Positions 8,135 to 16,990 of a DNA stretch of 52,711 nt are shown one piece after another. The position numbers were made by a program, and so were the translations under genes. The DNA lies in NCBI GenBank assembly GCA_017601395.1, contig JAFNIQ010000006.1, forward strand, positions 1-52,711, read 5' to 3'. Source of the DNA: Candidatus Brockarchaeota archaeon. Lineage in GTDB: Archaea > Thermoproteota > EX4484-205 > JAAOZP01. The notes beneath the pieces were generated by a model, which was given only the letters and a program-made list of their open reading frames with translations, did not search any database and had not been told where the DNA came from. Numbering within the stretch: position 1 is the first letter of the stretch; every line of letters begins with the position of its first letter.

Positions 8135-9910
8135 TTACTGCTCAACTTCCAGTATCTTGGACTCGTCCTGAACCTTTTGAACAACTATAACGTGAGCATC
8201 CCTAACCGGAGGAGGAGTCCCAGGAGTAATACACAGATATGCAACCCCGGGATTCTTCTCAACAACATCTGACAATATTTTGAAAAATTTATTTCTATTA
8301 ATTGGATCCATATGCACGTCCAGCTCATCAATCCCCCTCACACTTGACTTGACTAGTGATTGGAGGGCCATTAGGAATGACACGACCGTCGCGCTTCTCT
8401 CTCCGCCGCTCTGAGTGTAGGCATTGAACTCGGTCAGGGTGCTGCCTCCGAAGCTCACGAAGATCATTAGGCCCGCGTTTTCAATGTCCTCTAGGTTTGC
8501 CAGTCTTAACTCGCCTATGCCGCCCATCACCTCCATGTTTCTCCTGAAACCCTCGTTAATCCTGCTTATTGTTTCAACGATCTTCTTTCTCCATATTTCT
8601 ATCCTGTCTTTAAGCTCGTTTTCAGCAGCCCTCCTGTTCTCAACTATAATCTTAACCTTCTGCTCAAGGTCGCTGTAAACGTTGAGATAGTTTTTGTAAA
8701 GCTCCTCAGCATTCTCGCTGACTGTGCCGAGCGACGCTATTTGAATAATGCAGTCGTTAATCCTCTTCTCCAAGACGTCTGGGGGTTCAACCTCCTTGGG
8801 CGCTTCTCCTTCAAGCTGCTCCTTGGCCTCCCTAACCCTTTCTTCAACGGTCTTAATCCTTTCTTGGATTCTGCGACGCTCTCTCTCGAGCTCCCTGATC
8901 CTGTATTTCAAGACCTCGGCCTTAACGTTGAGCTTCACGTAGCTCCTAATCAGCTTGGTTATCTCCTCGTCCAGCTTGCTGTATTCGTCGATGAGGCTGT
9001 CGTCAAACCCTTTTTCAGAGGCTTTGAAGAAAACCCTCTTAAGCTTCATCCTCGCCTTGTTCAGCCTGCTCCAGACCCTCTCGTACTTCTCCACAGTCCT
9101 GGAGACTATCCGGTTGCCCTCAGCCATCCTGGCCTCAAGCTTGGAAACGTTCTCCTCAAGCCTGGTCTTCTCAGCGTTAAGCTGATTGTATATGCTCCAT
9201 TTTAGAAGCCTGTTCAACTCAGCATGAAGAGCTTGAAGCTCCCTCTTTTTAACAAGCTTCTCGTACTCGGCCCTCCACATTCCAAGCGTTTCACGAGCCT
9301 CGTTTAAAAGAGCCTCGACAGACTTCTCCTCGCTGACAATCCTGCTGAGCCTCTCTTGAGAAGCCTTAATGTTATCCCTCAGCCCAGACAGGCCGACGGC
9401 ACCCTCAACGAGCCTGAGCTTCTCGGAAGGGTCGAGCATGGCGAACTCTTCAATCATGTATTGGTGCATTATTATCAGCATGTTGGAAGGGTCTATGCCG
9501 AATAGGGAGAGAATCTCGTCGATCTCCATTTTCGTAGCGGGATTATAATTGATCTGGCTCCAGTACTCGCCGTCCCTCCTCAGATACCTGGTTATAATAA
9601 GCTCGTCGGACCTTATGAATGGGACAGGCCTTTTACCATCTTGCCCGGGAGAATTGTCGAATACCAGAGTAACCCTAGCAATATCCTCCCCGTTTCTTAT
9701 TAGGTCGCTAAGCTTCTCAGCCCTGCCGCTCCGAGACTGGCCAAGGCCCACGGACACGCCGAGGAGGATTGACGACTTCCCGGACCCGTTTGGCCCGAGA
9801 ATAAGGTTGAGCTTAGGGCGAATCGGTATCCTAGCATAACGGTACGACATGAATTGCTCTAAGATCACTTCTTTCAATCGAAGACTTTTTTCTTGCTCCG
9901 TCGTTTTCAC
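8135..9910 (-). CDS. Short SMC/Rad50-type ATPase with Smc5/6-like head
   Basis: An ABC-type ATPase of the SMC superfamily. The N-terminal head has Walker A GPNGSGKSS at residues 39-47. A charged heptad-rich region with two arms spans about residues 200-430. The C-terminal head has the ABC signature SGGERS at 501-506 and a Walker B/D-loop region RGIDELDVHMDPINR. That last segment resembles Smc6 (DEFDVYMD.VNR) and Smc5 (MDP.NER) more than Rad50 or bacterial SMC. At 591 residues it is about half the length of canonical SMCs, and I see no hinge domain. It probably acts on DNA as a dimer. The start is GTG. A kleisin-like and a KITE-like gene lie 2.1 kb away. Rad50-like or coalescin-like relatives are alternatives. 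Confidence 0.8.
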   Translation of the reverse strand: MKTTEQEKSLRLKEVILEQFMSYRYARIPIRPKLNLILGPNGSGKSSILLGVSVGLGQSRSGRAEKLSDLIRNGEDIARVTLVFDNSPGQDGKRPVPFIRSDELIITRYLRRDGEYWSQINYNPATKMEIDEILSLFGIDPSNMLIIMHQYMIEEFAMLDPSEKLRLVEGAVGLSGLRDNIKASQERLSRIVSEEKSVEALLNEARETLGMWRAEYEKLVKKRELQALHAELNRLLKWSIYNQLNAEKTRLEENVSKLEARMAEGNRIVSRTVEKYERVWSRLNKARMKLKRVFFKASEKGFDDSLIDEYSKLDEEITKLIRSYVKLNVKAEVLKYRIRELERERRRIQERIKTVEERVREAKEQLEGEAPKEVEPPDVLEKRINDCIIQIASLGTVSENAEELYKNYLNVYSDLEQKVKIIVENRRAAENELKDRIEIWRKKIVETISRINEGFRRNMEVMGGIGELRLANLEDIENAGLMIFVSFGGSTLTEFNAYTQSGGERSATVVSFLMALQSLVKSSVRGIDELDVHMDPINRNKFFKILSDVVEKNPGVAYLCITPGTPPPVRDAHVIVVQKVQDESKILEVEQ

Positions 9911-10257
9911 TGGTGGTTAGGAAGTTTCGAGGGCTTAAATAAAATTTTGCATCATCTTTACGAGCCCAAACCATGTGTTTAATACCGTTGCCACTGTTAA
10001 AAAGCATGCTTCACAACGCAATAACATTTTTCTTTAGTGTATTCAGAACTTTTTTCTTACCATGCGTGCGCTGAGGGTTTTGATCGCCTCCGCCGGTTAA
10101 AAGCTTGGATTCCTCGTGTTTGACGTGTTGCTGTGGCTGGAGATAGGAGAGCTTTAGGCTCGGTTAAAACGCGGTTCTTCACTTCAACGTTTTCCCAACG
10201 TTGCCGGTGGATTAACTTTTCCACCCTTTAGATTTAGAAGGTTTTTTTACTGGAAAC

Positions 10258-10413
10258 GTAAGTATTGGAGCGGCTGAGGCCAAGCTTTACAAGCTGTATA
10301 CTCGTGCATATGGAAACAAGAATATGGTGGACAGGGAGATAAGCAGGTTGATGAGGGAGGGTCTGAGTAGGAAAGAGGCCATAAACAAACTCTACGAGAG
10401 TCATAGGTGGTAA
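10258..10413 (+). pseudogene. Remnant of a small helical protein gene without a start codon
   Basis: An open stretch of 51 codons reads SIGAAEAKLYKLYTRAYG and continues to EGLSRKEAINKLYESHRW before TAA. The composition is protein-like, with a clear helical pattern, but the first codon is GTA where GTG or ATG would be expected and no other start is in frame. Upstream bases 10110-10140 hold another short protein-like piece, GFLVFDVLLWLEIGEL. I read this as the tail of a dead gene. Family not recognised. Confidence 0.45.
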
Positions 10414-10490
10414 GACTCCTCCAGCGATTCAGTCGCAATAAGAGAAGTATTATTGTAAACTCTGGGGCATATATTATCTTCCAATAAGCA

Positions 10491-10667
10491 GTTTTCGAGG
10501 ATGAGCTGCCGAAACTCGGAGAAATCCTGGTCCACATGGAGGAGAACCATGGCGGGGTGGTGGCTGTTACTCTAAACATGGGCATAACGCCGACGAGCAT
10601 CTCGCTGGGAACGTCTTTCTAGGACGTTAAGGGATTTGGCATAGTTTACAGGAAGCGGAAGCCATGA
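10491..10667 (+). pseudogene. Remnant of a small gene with an internal stop
   Basis: The frame reads FEDELPKLGEILVHMEEN, then VVAVTLNMGITPTS, and hits TAG at 10620-10622. The same frame resumes with DVKGFGIVYRKRKP and ends in TGA overlapping an ATG (ATGA at 10664). The ATGA overlap is typical of an operon junction and suggests the open pieces on both sides were once one gene followed by another. No start codon is obvious. Function unknown. Confidence 0.4.
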
Positions 10668-10864
10668 GCCTCCTTCAAGCATATTTTGACGCTCTTGTTA
10701 TTGTCCTCGCGATGAAGCTCCATACTGGCTGGAAGCCAAGGTTAATCATGGTTACGAAAAAGGCTTCTGAAAAATGGGTTTTCAACTATGTTTTAATCAT
10801 GTACTCGCAGTATGGGTCTCCTTTCGCTACGCATTTTGTTTCGACGGCTTTCGCCTCCTTCTGA
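10664..10864 (+). pseudogene. Possible truncated gene overlapping the V4R gene
   Basis: Starts MSLLQAYFDALVIVLAMKLH from an ATG in an ATGA overlap with the remnant before it. After about 40 codons the frame runs into the 3' end of the convergent V4R gene, where its sequence is only the antisense of that gene. It is best read as the 5' stub of a lost gene. Low confidence that any product is made. Confidence 0.25.
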
Positions 10865-11649
10865 AATATGTTTGTGAAGAATCCCGCTAGAATCCCCCTT
10901 AAAAAGTGGCCGTAAGGTGTTTCGCTACCCTTGCCGGCTTCACACTCGAAGCTTTCATATACGCGTACCTGTGCTTCTCCTTTTTCAACGCTTATCCTCG
11001 CGACATCAATTATTCCCCAGCCCGATGTTCTAAAGTAGGCCTTGCCGAGCCCGACTAGTGCCTCAGGATCCTCTATGCCTGTTTCCTCCCTGTACGCTTG
11101 GCACGTCCTGTGCCCCACGCAAAAGCCCTGGTAGTATAGCATCGCCTCCCCCGCTGTTCCAAACTTCTCCCTAACTCCTTTGAAAAGGGATTCGTAGACC
11201 CTCCTCCTGAAGATTACAGCCCTCTTCTTTCCAACGACGAGCGGGAAGAAATAGTTGTCGAAGAGTAATCCTTCGTAACTCGGAACTATGAGGTGGGCGC
11301 TTCTTACGAAAGGCTGTTTCCTGACGAGCCTCAAAGTCTCCTCGGGGGTGACACTCGTGTTCGAGAAGTCTAGGAAAGCGATCGCCTTAGCAAGACTATC
11401 GTGCGGCTCAACGTTGGAAAACTGGATGAACCTTATTATGATTCCTGCCTGCTCAGCGATCTCGGCAAGCCTCCTGACAACACCCTTCTCAATAATGGTC
11501 TCGACAACAATACCATACCATCTCTGGCCTGCGTCTAGAACCACTATTCTCCCCAGGTTTAAAGGGTTGAAGTATTCACCCGGCTGCGGCTGGTATGCGA
11601 GCTCCTCACGCTCCTCTCCTAAAACTTTACAATCCTCCATTCTTCTCAT
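10786..11649 (-). CDS. V4R domain protein with N-terminal ACT-like region
   Basis: The C-terminal 150 residues fit the V4R (4-vinyl reductase) ligand-binding fold: EAMLYYQGFCVGHRTC, a central GWGIIDVARISVEKGEAQVRV strand pair (quoted in part as GWGIIDVARIS), FECEAG, HFLRGILAGFF and the closing KCVAKGDPYCEYMI. The cysteines in FEC, TKC and PYC match a metal or hydrocarbon-binding site seen in this family. The N-terminal part (VVETIIEKGVVRRLAEIAEQ, DSLAKAIAFLDFSN) resembles the ACT-like sensory region common in archaeal V4R proteins. Role is probably small-molecule sensing, but no DNA-binding domain is visible. ATG follows AAAGG. Confidence 0.8.
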   Translation of the reverse strand: MRRMEDCKVLGEEREELAYQPQPGEYFNPLNLGRIVVLDAGQRWYGIVVETIIEKGVVRRLAEIAEQAGIIIRFIQFSNVEPHDSLAKAIAFLDFSNTSVTPEETLRLVRKQPFVRSAHLIVPSYEGLLFDNYFFPLVVGKKRAVIFRRRVYESLFKGVREKFGTAGEAMLYYQGFCVGHRTCQAYREETGIEDPEALVGLGKAYFRTSGWGIIDVARISVEKGEAQVRVYESFECEAGKGSETPYGHFLRGILAGFFTNIFQKEAKAVETKCVAKGDPYCEYMIKT

Positions 11650-12023
11650 CCTTTAATGATGCTTTTGTAAATTAGTTAATTAAAGAATTGTCAAAGCAAA
11701 AGTTTACTCACTGTAATCTTATAATGGCGAATTATGGGGGAAAACTCGTTTCTTGGCCATAAAAGTGTCGCGCACGCGAGTTCGTTTATCGTCTAATTCT
11801 ACATCGCCTTGAATAATGGCGAATTTAGACAAAAGTATGAAAAGATGGTTAAAGTAGAATCTTAGGAAAAAATCTTAAAGCGTGATATATGTTCCCCATA
11901 GAGAGATTAAACAGGCTTTTCGCATAGGTCTACATATTGATTTGGAATGGTGATTATCTAAGAATTAACACTTATATCCCTTCTTTTAGTTGTCTCAGTA
12001 CTCTGGAAAACAGGTTGAAATGA
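11650..12023. other. Intergenic region with a 13-bp direct repeat and kleisin promoter
   Basis: No gene is seen in these 374 bases. The 13-mer ATAATGGCGAATT occurs at 11721-11733 and again at 11813-11825, 92 bp apart start to start, which could be paired regulator sites. A TATA-like CTTATATC near 11968 lies about 50 bases before the ATG of the kleisin-like gene. Confidence 0.45.
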
Positions 12024-12737
12024 ATGTCGTCAAGCAGATACGCTGAGCTGATCGAGAGAATTGCCAGGCTGTGCGACGAGGTTATTGAGAAGAATATTGA
12101 TCCTTTCGTCGTGGACGTTAAGGAGAGTCTTAGGAGGCTCAGAGAAGGCTTGTCTGAGATGGATGAGAAGACCCTGGTTATGAACATGGCTGCGCTGCTT
12201 AAAATAATCTACGTTATTGCTCTCCAGCAGGAGGATGTTAAGAAGAGGGCTAGCAGGCTATACTTGGACCCGTTTCTAATGGAGGTTAGGCTCATGGGCT
12301 TGGACAGGGAGAGGCTTGCAGAGTCGTTCCTGAAGGCTTTCAGGCCCGTTGCTGAGAACGAGCAGGCCACCCTAGGGTGCATGCGTTTAGCCTACGGCTA
12401 CTGGGCTAGCCTCAGGGAATACAGCCTGCCTGGGGGCGGAGAGGCTCCTGAGGCGGGGACGCTTGACACGCTTGCTGAAATACTTCCGATGGAGGAGGCT
12501 GACTTGGAGAGGGAGATGGAGAAGCTTCTCAGCGAGATTGGACGCGGAATGATCGACTATTATGATTTCGTTGGTAAGGAGGGTGAGGACAGGAAGGTGT
12601 TTAGAGCACTAGTGTTGAGTTTTCTCATGATGAGAGGGCTAGTGGGGGTTGTTCAAGATCCTTTGAAGAACAGGGTCTGGATATTCAGGTCGAGCCCTAA
12701 AAACATTGGCAAGCATTCTGTGGCCCTTCCGATCTAG
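12024..12737 (+). CDS. ScpA/kleisin-like protein
   Basis: A helical 237-residue protein resembling ScpA-type kleisins, the subunit that bridges the two heads of an SMC dimer. The N-terminal part (NIDPFVVDVKESLRRLREG) and the following helices (ALLKIIYVIALQQEDVKKRA, LYLDPF) match the pattern of archaeal ScpA. The C-terminal 70 residues (EDRKVFRALVLSFLMMRGLV, then VVQDPLKNRVWIF) look like the winged helix that docks on an SMC head. It is followed after 13 bases by a tandem winged-helix gene, as in scpA-scpB pairs. The only SMC-type ATPase in the window is the 591-residue protein at 8.1-9.9 kb, a plausible partner. Confidence 0.7.
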   Translation: MSSSRYAELIERIARLCDEVIEKNIDPFVVDVKESLRRLREGLSEMDEKTLVMNMAALLKIIYVIALQQEDVKKRASRLYLDPFLMEVRLMGLDRERLAESFLKAFRPVAENEQATLGCMRLAYGYWASLREYSLPGGGEAPEAGTLDTLAEILPMEEADLEREMEKLLSEIGRGMIDYYDFVGKEGEDRKVFRALVLSFLMMRGLVGVVQDPLKNRVWIFRSSPKNIGKHSVALPI

Positions 12738-12750
12738 GGAGTGTTAAAGG

Positions 12751-13302
12751 TTGGAGCAGGAGGAGAGGATTAGGAGCAGGGTTGCACGGGCCGTCCAACT
12801 ATTGTTCTTCAAAAGCCATAGGATTCCAGGCGTCAAGGGCTGGGAGCTGAAGAAGAACCTTGGGCCAGGCTACCTTTCAATAATAAAGTTTCTAAACACG
12901 CGCCTCCAGGACCTGGGCCTCACGATAAAGATTGTTTCAGACGACGGTAGGGAGCTCAGCATGAGCGAGGATGAGAGCAGGCTTTCAACGGCAAGATTCT
13001 ACGTGACGCTTAGGGATGAGCTCAGCCTGACTGCTGCAAAAACCATGGGCTGGTCTATAGACGAGATAGCCGGCTTGGCTGTAGTGATATCTACAATAAT
13101 CTCTAGAAAGGGCTCGGCTCCGGTTAAGGAGGTTGAGGAGATCCTTAAGAAAAAGTTTCCCGAGTGGCGGGTAAGGTTGAACCTATCCAGGTATGTTAAA
13201 AGAGGCTATATTGCTGAGGACGGGAACAACCTTGTACTGGGTTGGAGGACTTTTGCTGAGCTTGACGTTGAAAAATTCGTCCACTATATTTTAAGCGCCT
13301 GA
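12751..13302 (+). CDS. KITE-type tandem winged-helix protein (ScpB/Nse-like)
   Basis: This 183-residue protein appears to hold two winged-helix units. The first covers VKGWELKKNLGPGYLSIIKF to DLGLTIKIVSDD. The second covers SIDEIAGLAVVISTIISRKG, then VKEVEEILKKKFPEW, LNLSRYVKRGYI and a wing ending VLGWRTFAEL. That layout fits KITE proteins (ScpB, Nse1, Nse3/MAGE) that bind kleisins; the second unit reminds me of the MAGE/Nse3 domain. It starts with TTG, 13 bases after the kleisin-like gene, so the pair is probably co-transcribed. Assignment is by fold pattern and context, not by a unique motif. Confidence 0.6.
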   Translation: MEQEERIRSRVARAVQLLFFKSHRIPGVKGWELKKNLGPGYLSIIKFLNTRLQDLGLTIKIVSDDGRELSMSEDESRLSTARFYVTLRDELSLTAAKTMGWSIDEIAGLAVVISTIISRKGSAPVKEVEEILKKKFPEWRVRLNLSRYVKRGYIAEDGNNLVLGWRTFAELDVEKFVHYILSA

Positions 13303-13307
13303 AATTC

Positions 13308-16178
13308 CTAATCGGCCTGGAGCCTTCTCCTCTCAGCGTCCACAATCATCTTAAGAAGATCCTCCCCGGTTACGCTTCTCCTCGCAAGGATTTTTTCAAC
13401 AGTCTTCAAGCTTAACCCTCTTCCAGCTAGGGCTAGGGCAGCATCACTACCGTACTTTTCAAGCAGCTCCGCGGTCTTAGCGATCCTCTTGAAAACAGCC
13501 TTCATTCTCTTGGATTTTCCACGCCTAATCCTTAAGCCGGGGGTAGGGTTTACTCCAAGCCTGCCGCCGCACCTGCTGCACCTGGCTCCCGGGACGTATT
13601 CCAAGGGTTTAACAGTGCCGTGCATGAGGCCGCATTCGCTGCAGACGAGCTCTAAAGAAGTGTTTCTCAGTCTCGCTGAAGCATACATTAAAACTATCTT
13701 CTCAACGTTCTCAGGCGTATAAATATCGAGATGCCTCTCAGCCTGTCTTAGAATCGGCTGAGCCAAGGGGGAGGGATCGCCAAGGTTCTCGTAGACCACT
13801 GCTTCCACCCTCCCTGAGGACAGGTCTCTTAAAAGCTGTGCGAGAGGTCTTGTCTCATAATCTTTAGATAAAAGCTCTTTAACAGCCTCATCGTAAACCA
13901 CGGTGCCTCTACTACTCCTTATCAAGGTTTCAAGCCTTATGGAGGTTAAGTCAGCATCCTTCTCTATTATCCCCATTCTCCTGGCGACGTGCAGAAACCT
14001 TCTTTTGAACAGTCCGACAGTCTCAATGTTTTCAAGCAGTATTCTCTCAATATCCTTCTCGCTAAGACTCTTAATCCTCTCAAGTATGATTGAGGGTGAG
14101 ATTGCACGTTCAACCATAACCCTGTAGGGGTCTCTGCTCACCGGGACGGTTAAGCCTATTTCTGAAAGCACGATGTGGCCGACGACTCTTGACAGGGCCC
14201 TGTTCCCCAGATCTCCCAGGCAGACGTGTATGACGGTGTAGTCCCTCCATCTTTCGAAAACTATCCTCCGGTCTGTTCCAACAGGGATGTTTCTTTTAAG
14301 ACACTCCACGATTGGCTTAACGGTTTTAAACGCAAGATCCTCGTCAACCCCATAGCTTTGCGAAACGGCTTCAGCAATCTCCTTCAAACCCAGGCCCTCG
14401 GAATACTTCTCCTCAACCATCCTTCTTAAAGCACCCACCTCCATGGCTGTTTCATAAACCACGGGTATTTCCTCGCCGGTCCAGAAGGGTACTGCTCCAA
14501 GCGGGTCCTCAGCCCTCTTCACAATAACCCTGCCCTCGTAAACCTGGATTATCGACCAAACTAGGCCGCCCATTACGAACTTGGTGCCTGGAAGCCCCTT
14601 CTCCGCCACGAACTCCTCATCCAGGTTCCCTATAATCATGTTGTCCTCCTCGTTCACAACAGGGTACTGTTTGATCTCAGGAATGCTTGAAACATGCTCG
14701 AAGAAGAACCTTATCAGCCAGCTTCTCCTCCCCGCTCTAACCGCGTCGCTATACTCGTCTAAGGCCAGTAGCCTCGGGTATTGTGACGAAAGGAATTCCA
14801 GAACCCGTTTCAAGGATTCTCTTGAAAGCCTAGCGTATGGGGTGCTTCCTCGAACCAGTTTCAGGATCTCCTCTATGGTTAGCCTGGGTTTCTCAAGAAG
14901 CATTCCGACGATCTGATGCGCCAATACGTCGAATGGTTCTCCAGGAGGTGAAACAGGCTCGTAAACATTGTTTAATGCTCTTCTCCTTATAACCATGGAT
15001 TCAGCAGCATCATCCTCATCCATGCATATAATCAGCCCCCTGGGCGTCAAGCCGATCCTATGGCCACTCCTCCCTATCCTCTGAACCAGCCTAGAGGCCT
15101 GTCTCGGAGAGCCGTATTGCACAACGAAGTCGACTAGCCCGACATCTATCCCGAGTTCAAGGCTGGAGGTGCATACTAGGCCTCTCAACTCCCCTTCCTT
15201 CAAGCCTTCTTCAGCCTTAACCCGGGCCTGAACACCCAGTGAACCGTGGTGGATTGAAACCGGTGTCGGAAGGTTCATCACGAGCAGCTTGTTAGACAAC
15301 GCTTCAGCAGTCGCCCTAGTATTGGTGAAGAGGAGAACAGCCTGCCTCTCCCTGAGAACCCCCATTATGACTCGAAGCCTCGCGGATACTTCAGGTGTTG
15401 TCAAAAGCTTTTCGGCTGTAACATAGTCTTCCTCCGCAACATCTGGGAGAATCATGCCTATCTCCATGTCTCGAGGAACAGGTGTTGAAACAACCTTGAA
15501 GTCTCCTCCTGAACCCACCATGAAGCGGGCCAGGAGCTCCGGCTCACCTATCGTTGCTGACAGGCCTATTATCTGTATTCTCTCACCCGCAATTCTTTTA
15601 AGCCTTTCCAGGGCTAGCGAGAGCTGGCTGCCCCTCTTGTCTGAGGCTAGCTCATGAAGCTCGTCGACCACAACCCATCTGACGGTTTTAAGATGGCTCC
15701 TCAGCCTAGACCCTATTAGTAGTATTTGGAATGTTTCCGGAGTGGTTACGAGAATATGAGGAGGGCTTAATGATTGCGTCCGCCTCTCAGAGGACGGGGT
15801 GTCGCCATGCCTGACGGAGAGCTTGAAGTCAAGCCTGCTAGCCCACCAGCTGATCCTGCCTACAAGATCCCTGTTTAAAGCCCTCAGCGGAGTAATGTAG
15901 ATTAGGAAAATACCCGTCTTAACGTTAGCCCTGTCCTTGAGCATAAGGCTGAGCACCGGGAGTATTGCCGCCTCAGTCTTACCTATTCCGGTTGGCGCCA
16001 CTATCAAAACGTTCTCTCCTGCGAGTATCCTAGGTATGGCCATTAGCTGAGGCTCTGTGAGTGGGATAAGTCCTTTCTCCACAACCAGCCTGGCTACTGG
16101 TTCCGCAAGCATCGAAACAACTGTCTCGCTGGAAGGGCTTTCCACGAGTGCATTAAACACGCGACGGTTGAAAAACAT
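13308..16178 (-). CDS. Lhr-type superfamily 2 helicase
   Basis: A large ATP-dependent helicase of the archaeal Lhr type, thought to act in DNA repair or RNA-DNA transactions. Walker A APTGIGKTEAA, DEAD-like box VVDELHEL and motif III LSATIGEP form the first RecA-like domain. The second has FTNTRATAEALS, SSLELGIDVG and QRIGRSGHR. A winged-helix and beta-bundle region follow. A zinc-ribbon with CSECG and CSRCG lies near the C-terminus. About 956 residues is the family norm. I prefer the ATG at 16178, preceded by GGAAGAGA, over a TTG seven codons earlier. Its end is 5 bases from the convergent KITE-like gene. Confidence 0.93.
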   Translation of the reverse strand: MFFNRRVFNALVESPSSETVVSMLAEPVARLVVEKGLIPLTEPQLMAIPRILAGENVLIVAPTGIGKTEAAILPVLSLMLKDRANVKTGIFLIYITPLRALNRDLVGRISWWASRLDFKLSVRHGDTPSSERRTQSLSPPHILVTTPETFQILLIGSRLRSHLKTVRWVVVDELHELASDKRGSQLSLALERLKRIAGERIQIIGLSATIGEPELLARFMVGSGGDFKVVSTPVPRDMEIGMILPDVAEEDYVTAEKLLTTPEVSARLRVIMGVLRERQAVLLFTNTRATAEALSNKLLVMNLPTPVSIHHGSLGVQARVKAEEGLKEGELRGLVCTSSLELGIDVGLVDFVVQYGSPRQASRLVQRIGRSGHRIGLTPRGLIICMDEDDAAESMVIRRRALNNVYEPVSPPGEPFDVLAHQIVGMLLEKPRLTIEEILKLVRGSTPYARLSRESLKRVLEFLSSQYPRLLALDEYSDAVRAGRRSWLIRFFFEHVSSIPEIKQYPVVNEEDNMIIGNLDEEFVAEKGLPGTKFVMGGLVWSIIQVYEGRVIVKRAEDPLGAVPFWTGEEIPVVYETAMEVGALRRMVEEKYSEGLGLKEIAEAVSQSYGVDEDLAFKTVKPIVECLKRNIPVGTDRRIVFERWRDYTVIHVCLGDLGNRALSRVVGHIVLSEIGLTVPVSRDPYRVMVERAISPSIILERIKSLSEKDIERILLENIETVGLFKRRFLHVARRMGIIEKDADLTSIRLETLIRSSRGTVVYDEAVKELLSKDYETRPLAQLLRDLSSGRVEAVVYENLGDPSPLAQPILRQAERHLDIYTPENVEKIVLMYASARLRNTSLELVCSECGLMHGTVKPLEYVPGARCSRCGGRLGVNPTPGLRIRRGKSKRMKAVFKRIAKTAELLEKYGSDAALALAGRGLSLKTVEKILARRSVTGEDLLKMIVDAERRRLQAD

Positions 16179-16279
16179 TCTCTTCCAGCTGTAAAACAAT
16201 CAGCTACACGGATTAAGGCTCTTTCTAACCCGTTTGACTGGACCTACCCGGATGAGCAGTTTTAACAGAAATGCTTTCA

Positions 16280-16948
16280 CTATGCTGCTGAAGATAGGGC
16301 TTTTACACCCTCGAGAATAAAGTATGCTCCTATCACTATTATTGCAAGATTGCAAACTATCATTAGGATTCTGAATCCTTTTTCACCAATACTGTCTGCA
16401 CCGCTGGCCGCTGCTTTCGATATTAATCCTAGGACCAGCAGGTCCCCCATTTCATGGCTCAGATAGAAAAAGAGGACTCCTAAGCCCCCCACTGTAAGCG
16501 CCTTAGTAACATAGGCGGCGCCTATTGTAACCCACCAGGTGGTCCAGTAGGGGTTTGAAAAAGACACTGCGGCGCCGAGCATGATGAGCGTTAAGAAACC
16601 GCGTGTCCCAATTGTCTTCCCATCGTCAACGTTCTTCCGGCCAGGCCTAATGACCGCTAGGATTCCTGTTGCAACAAGGAAAACTCCGCCTATAAGGCTC
16701 AGGTAGGGGAAGATACTCTTGTCAACGCTAAGCAGCCCGTAAACCAGTATTACTGTGACGGGTGCTTCAGCCAAAGCATGTCCAAGGGAAAGGAGTAATC
16801 CTGGTTTACTACTCCTGTTGCTCGTGGATTCTCTTAATGCTGTAACCATAAGAGGGCCTGGAGCTAAGGCTCCTGAGAGGGCAACAACGAAGGATGTCAA
16901 GGTTATTTCCACCAGACTGTTCAACCATCCTTTTTTCCACACTCTCAT
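16280..16948 (-). CDS. LysE/RhtB-type amino acid exporter
   Basis: A 222-residue membrane protein with about six transmembrane helices. The LysE-family signature is seen near the N-terminus in LSGALAPGPLMVTALRES, and the second half has the conserved SFSNPYWTTWW segment. Such proteins export basic or other amino acids. The first 11 residues (MRVWKKGWLNS) are unusual for the family; a GTG start at VEITLTSFVVAL would give the normal N-terminus. Upstream gene nadE has the same direction but is unrelated in function. Substrate cannot be predicted. Confidence 0.85.
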   Translation of the reverse strand: MRVWKKGWLNSLVEITLTSFVVALSGALAPGPLMVTALRESTSNRSSKPGLLLSLGHALAEAPVTVILVYGLLSVDKSIFPYLSLIGGVFLVATGILAVIRPGRKNVDDGKTIGTRGFLTLIMLGAAVSFSNPYWTTWWVTIGAAYVTKALTVGGLGVLFFYLSHEMGDLLVLGLISKAAASGADSIGEKGFRILMIVCNLAIIVIGAYFILEGVKALSSAA

Positions 16949-16990
16949 TAATATTCCTTATTGTTTAACCGTCTCGACGTGGAAATGGTG

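Noticed and set aside
10247-10600. 117-codon minus-strand frame in the 10.3 kb gap
   Set aside because: It is antisense to the plus-strand remnants, which have better protein-like composition; the frame has a Ser/Pro/Cys-rich composition typical of chance.
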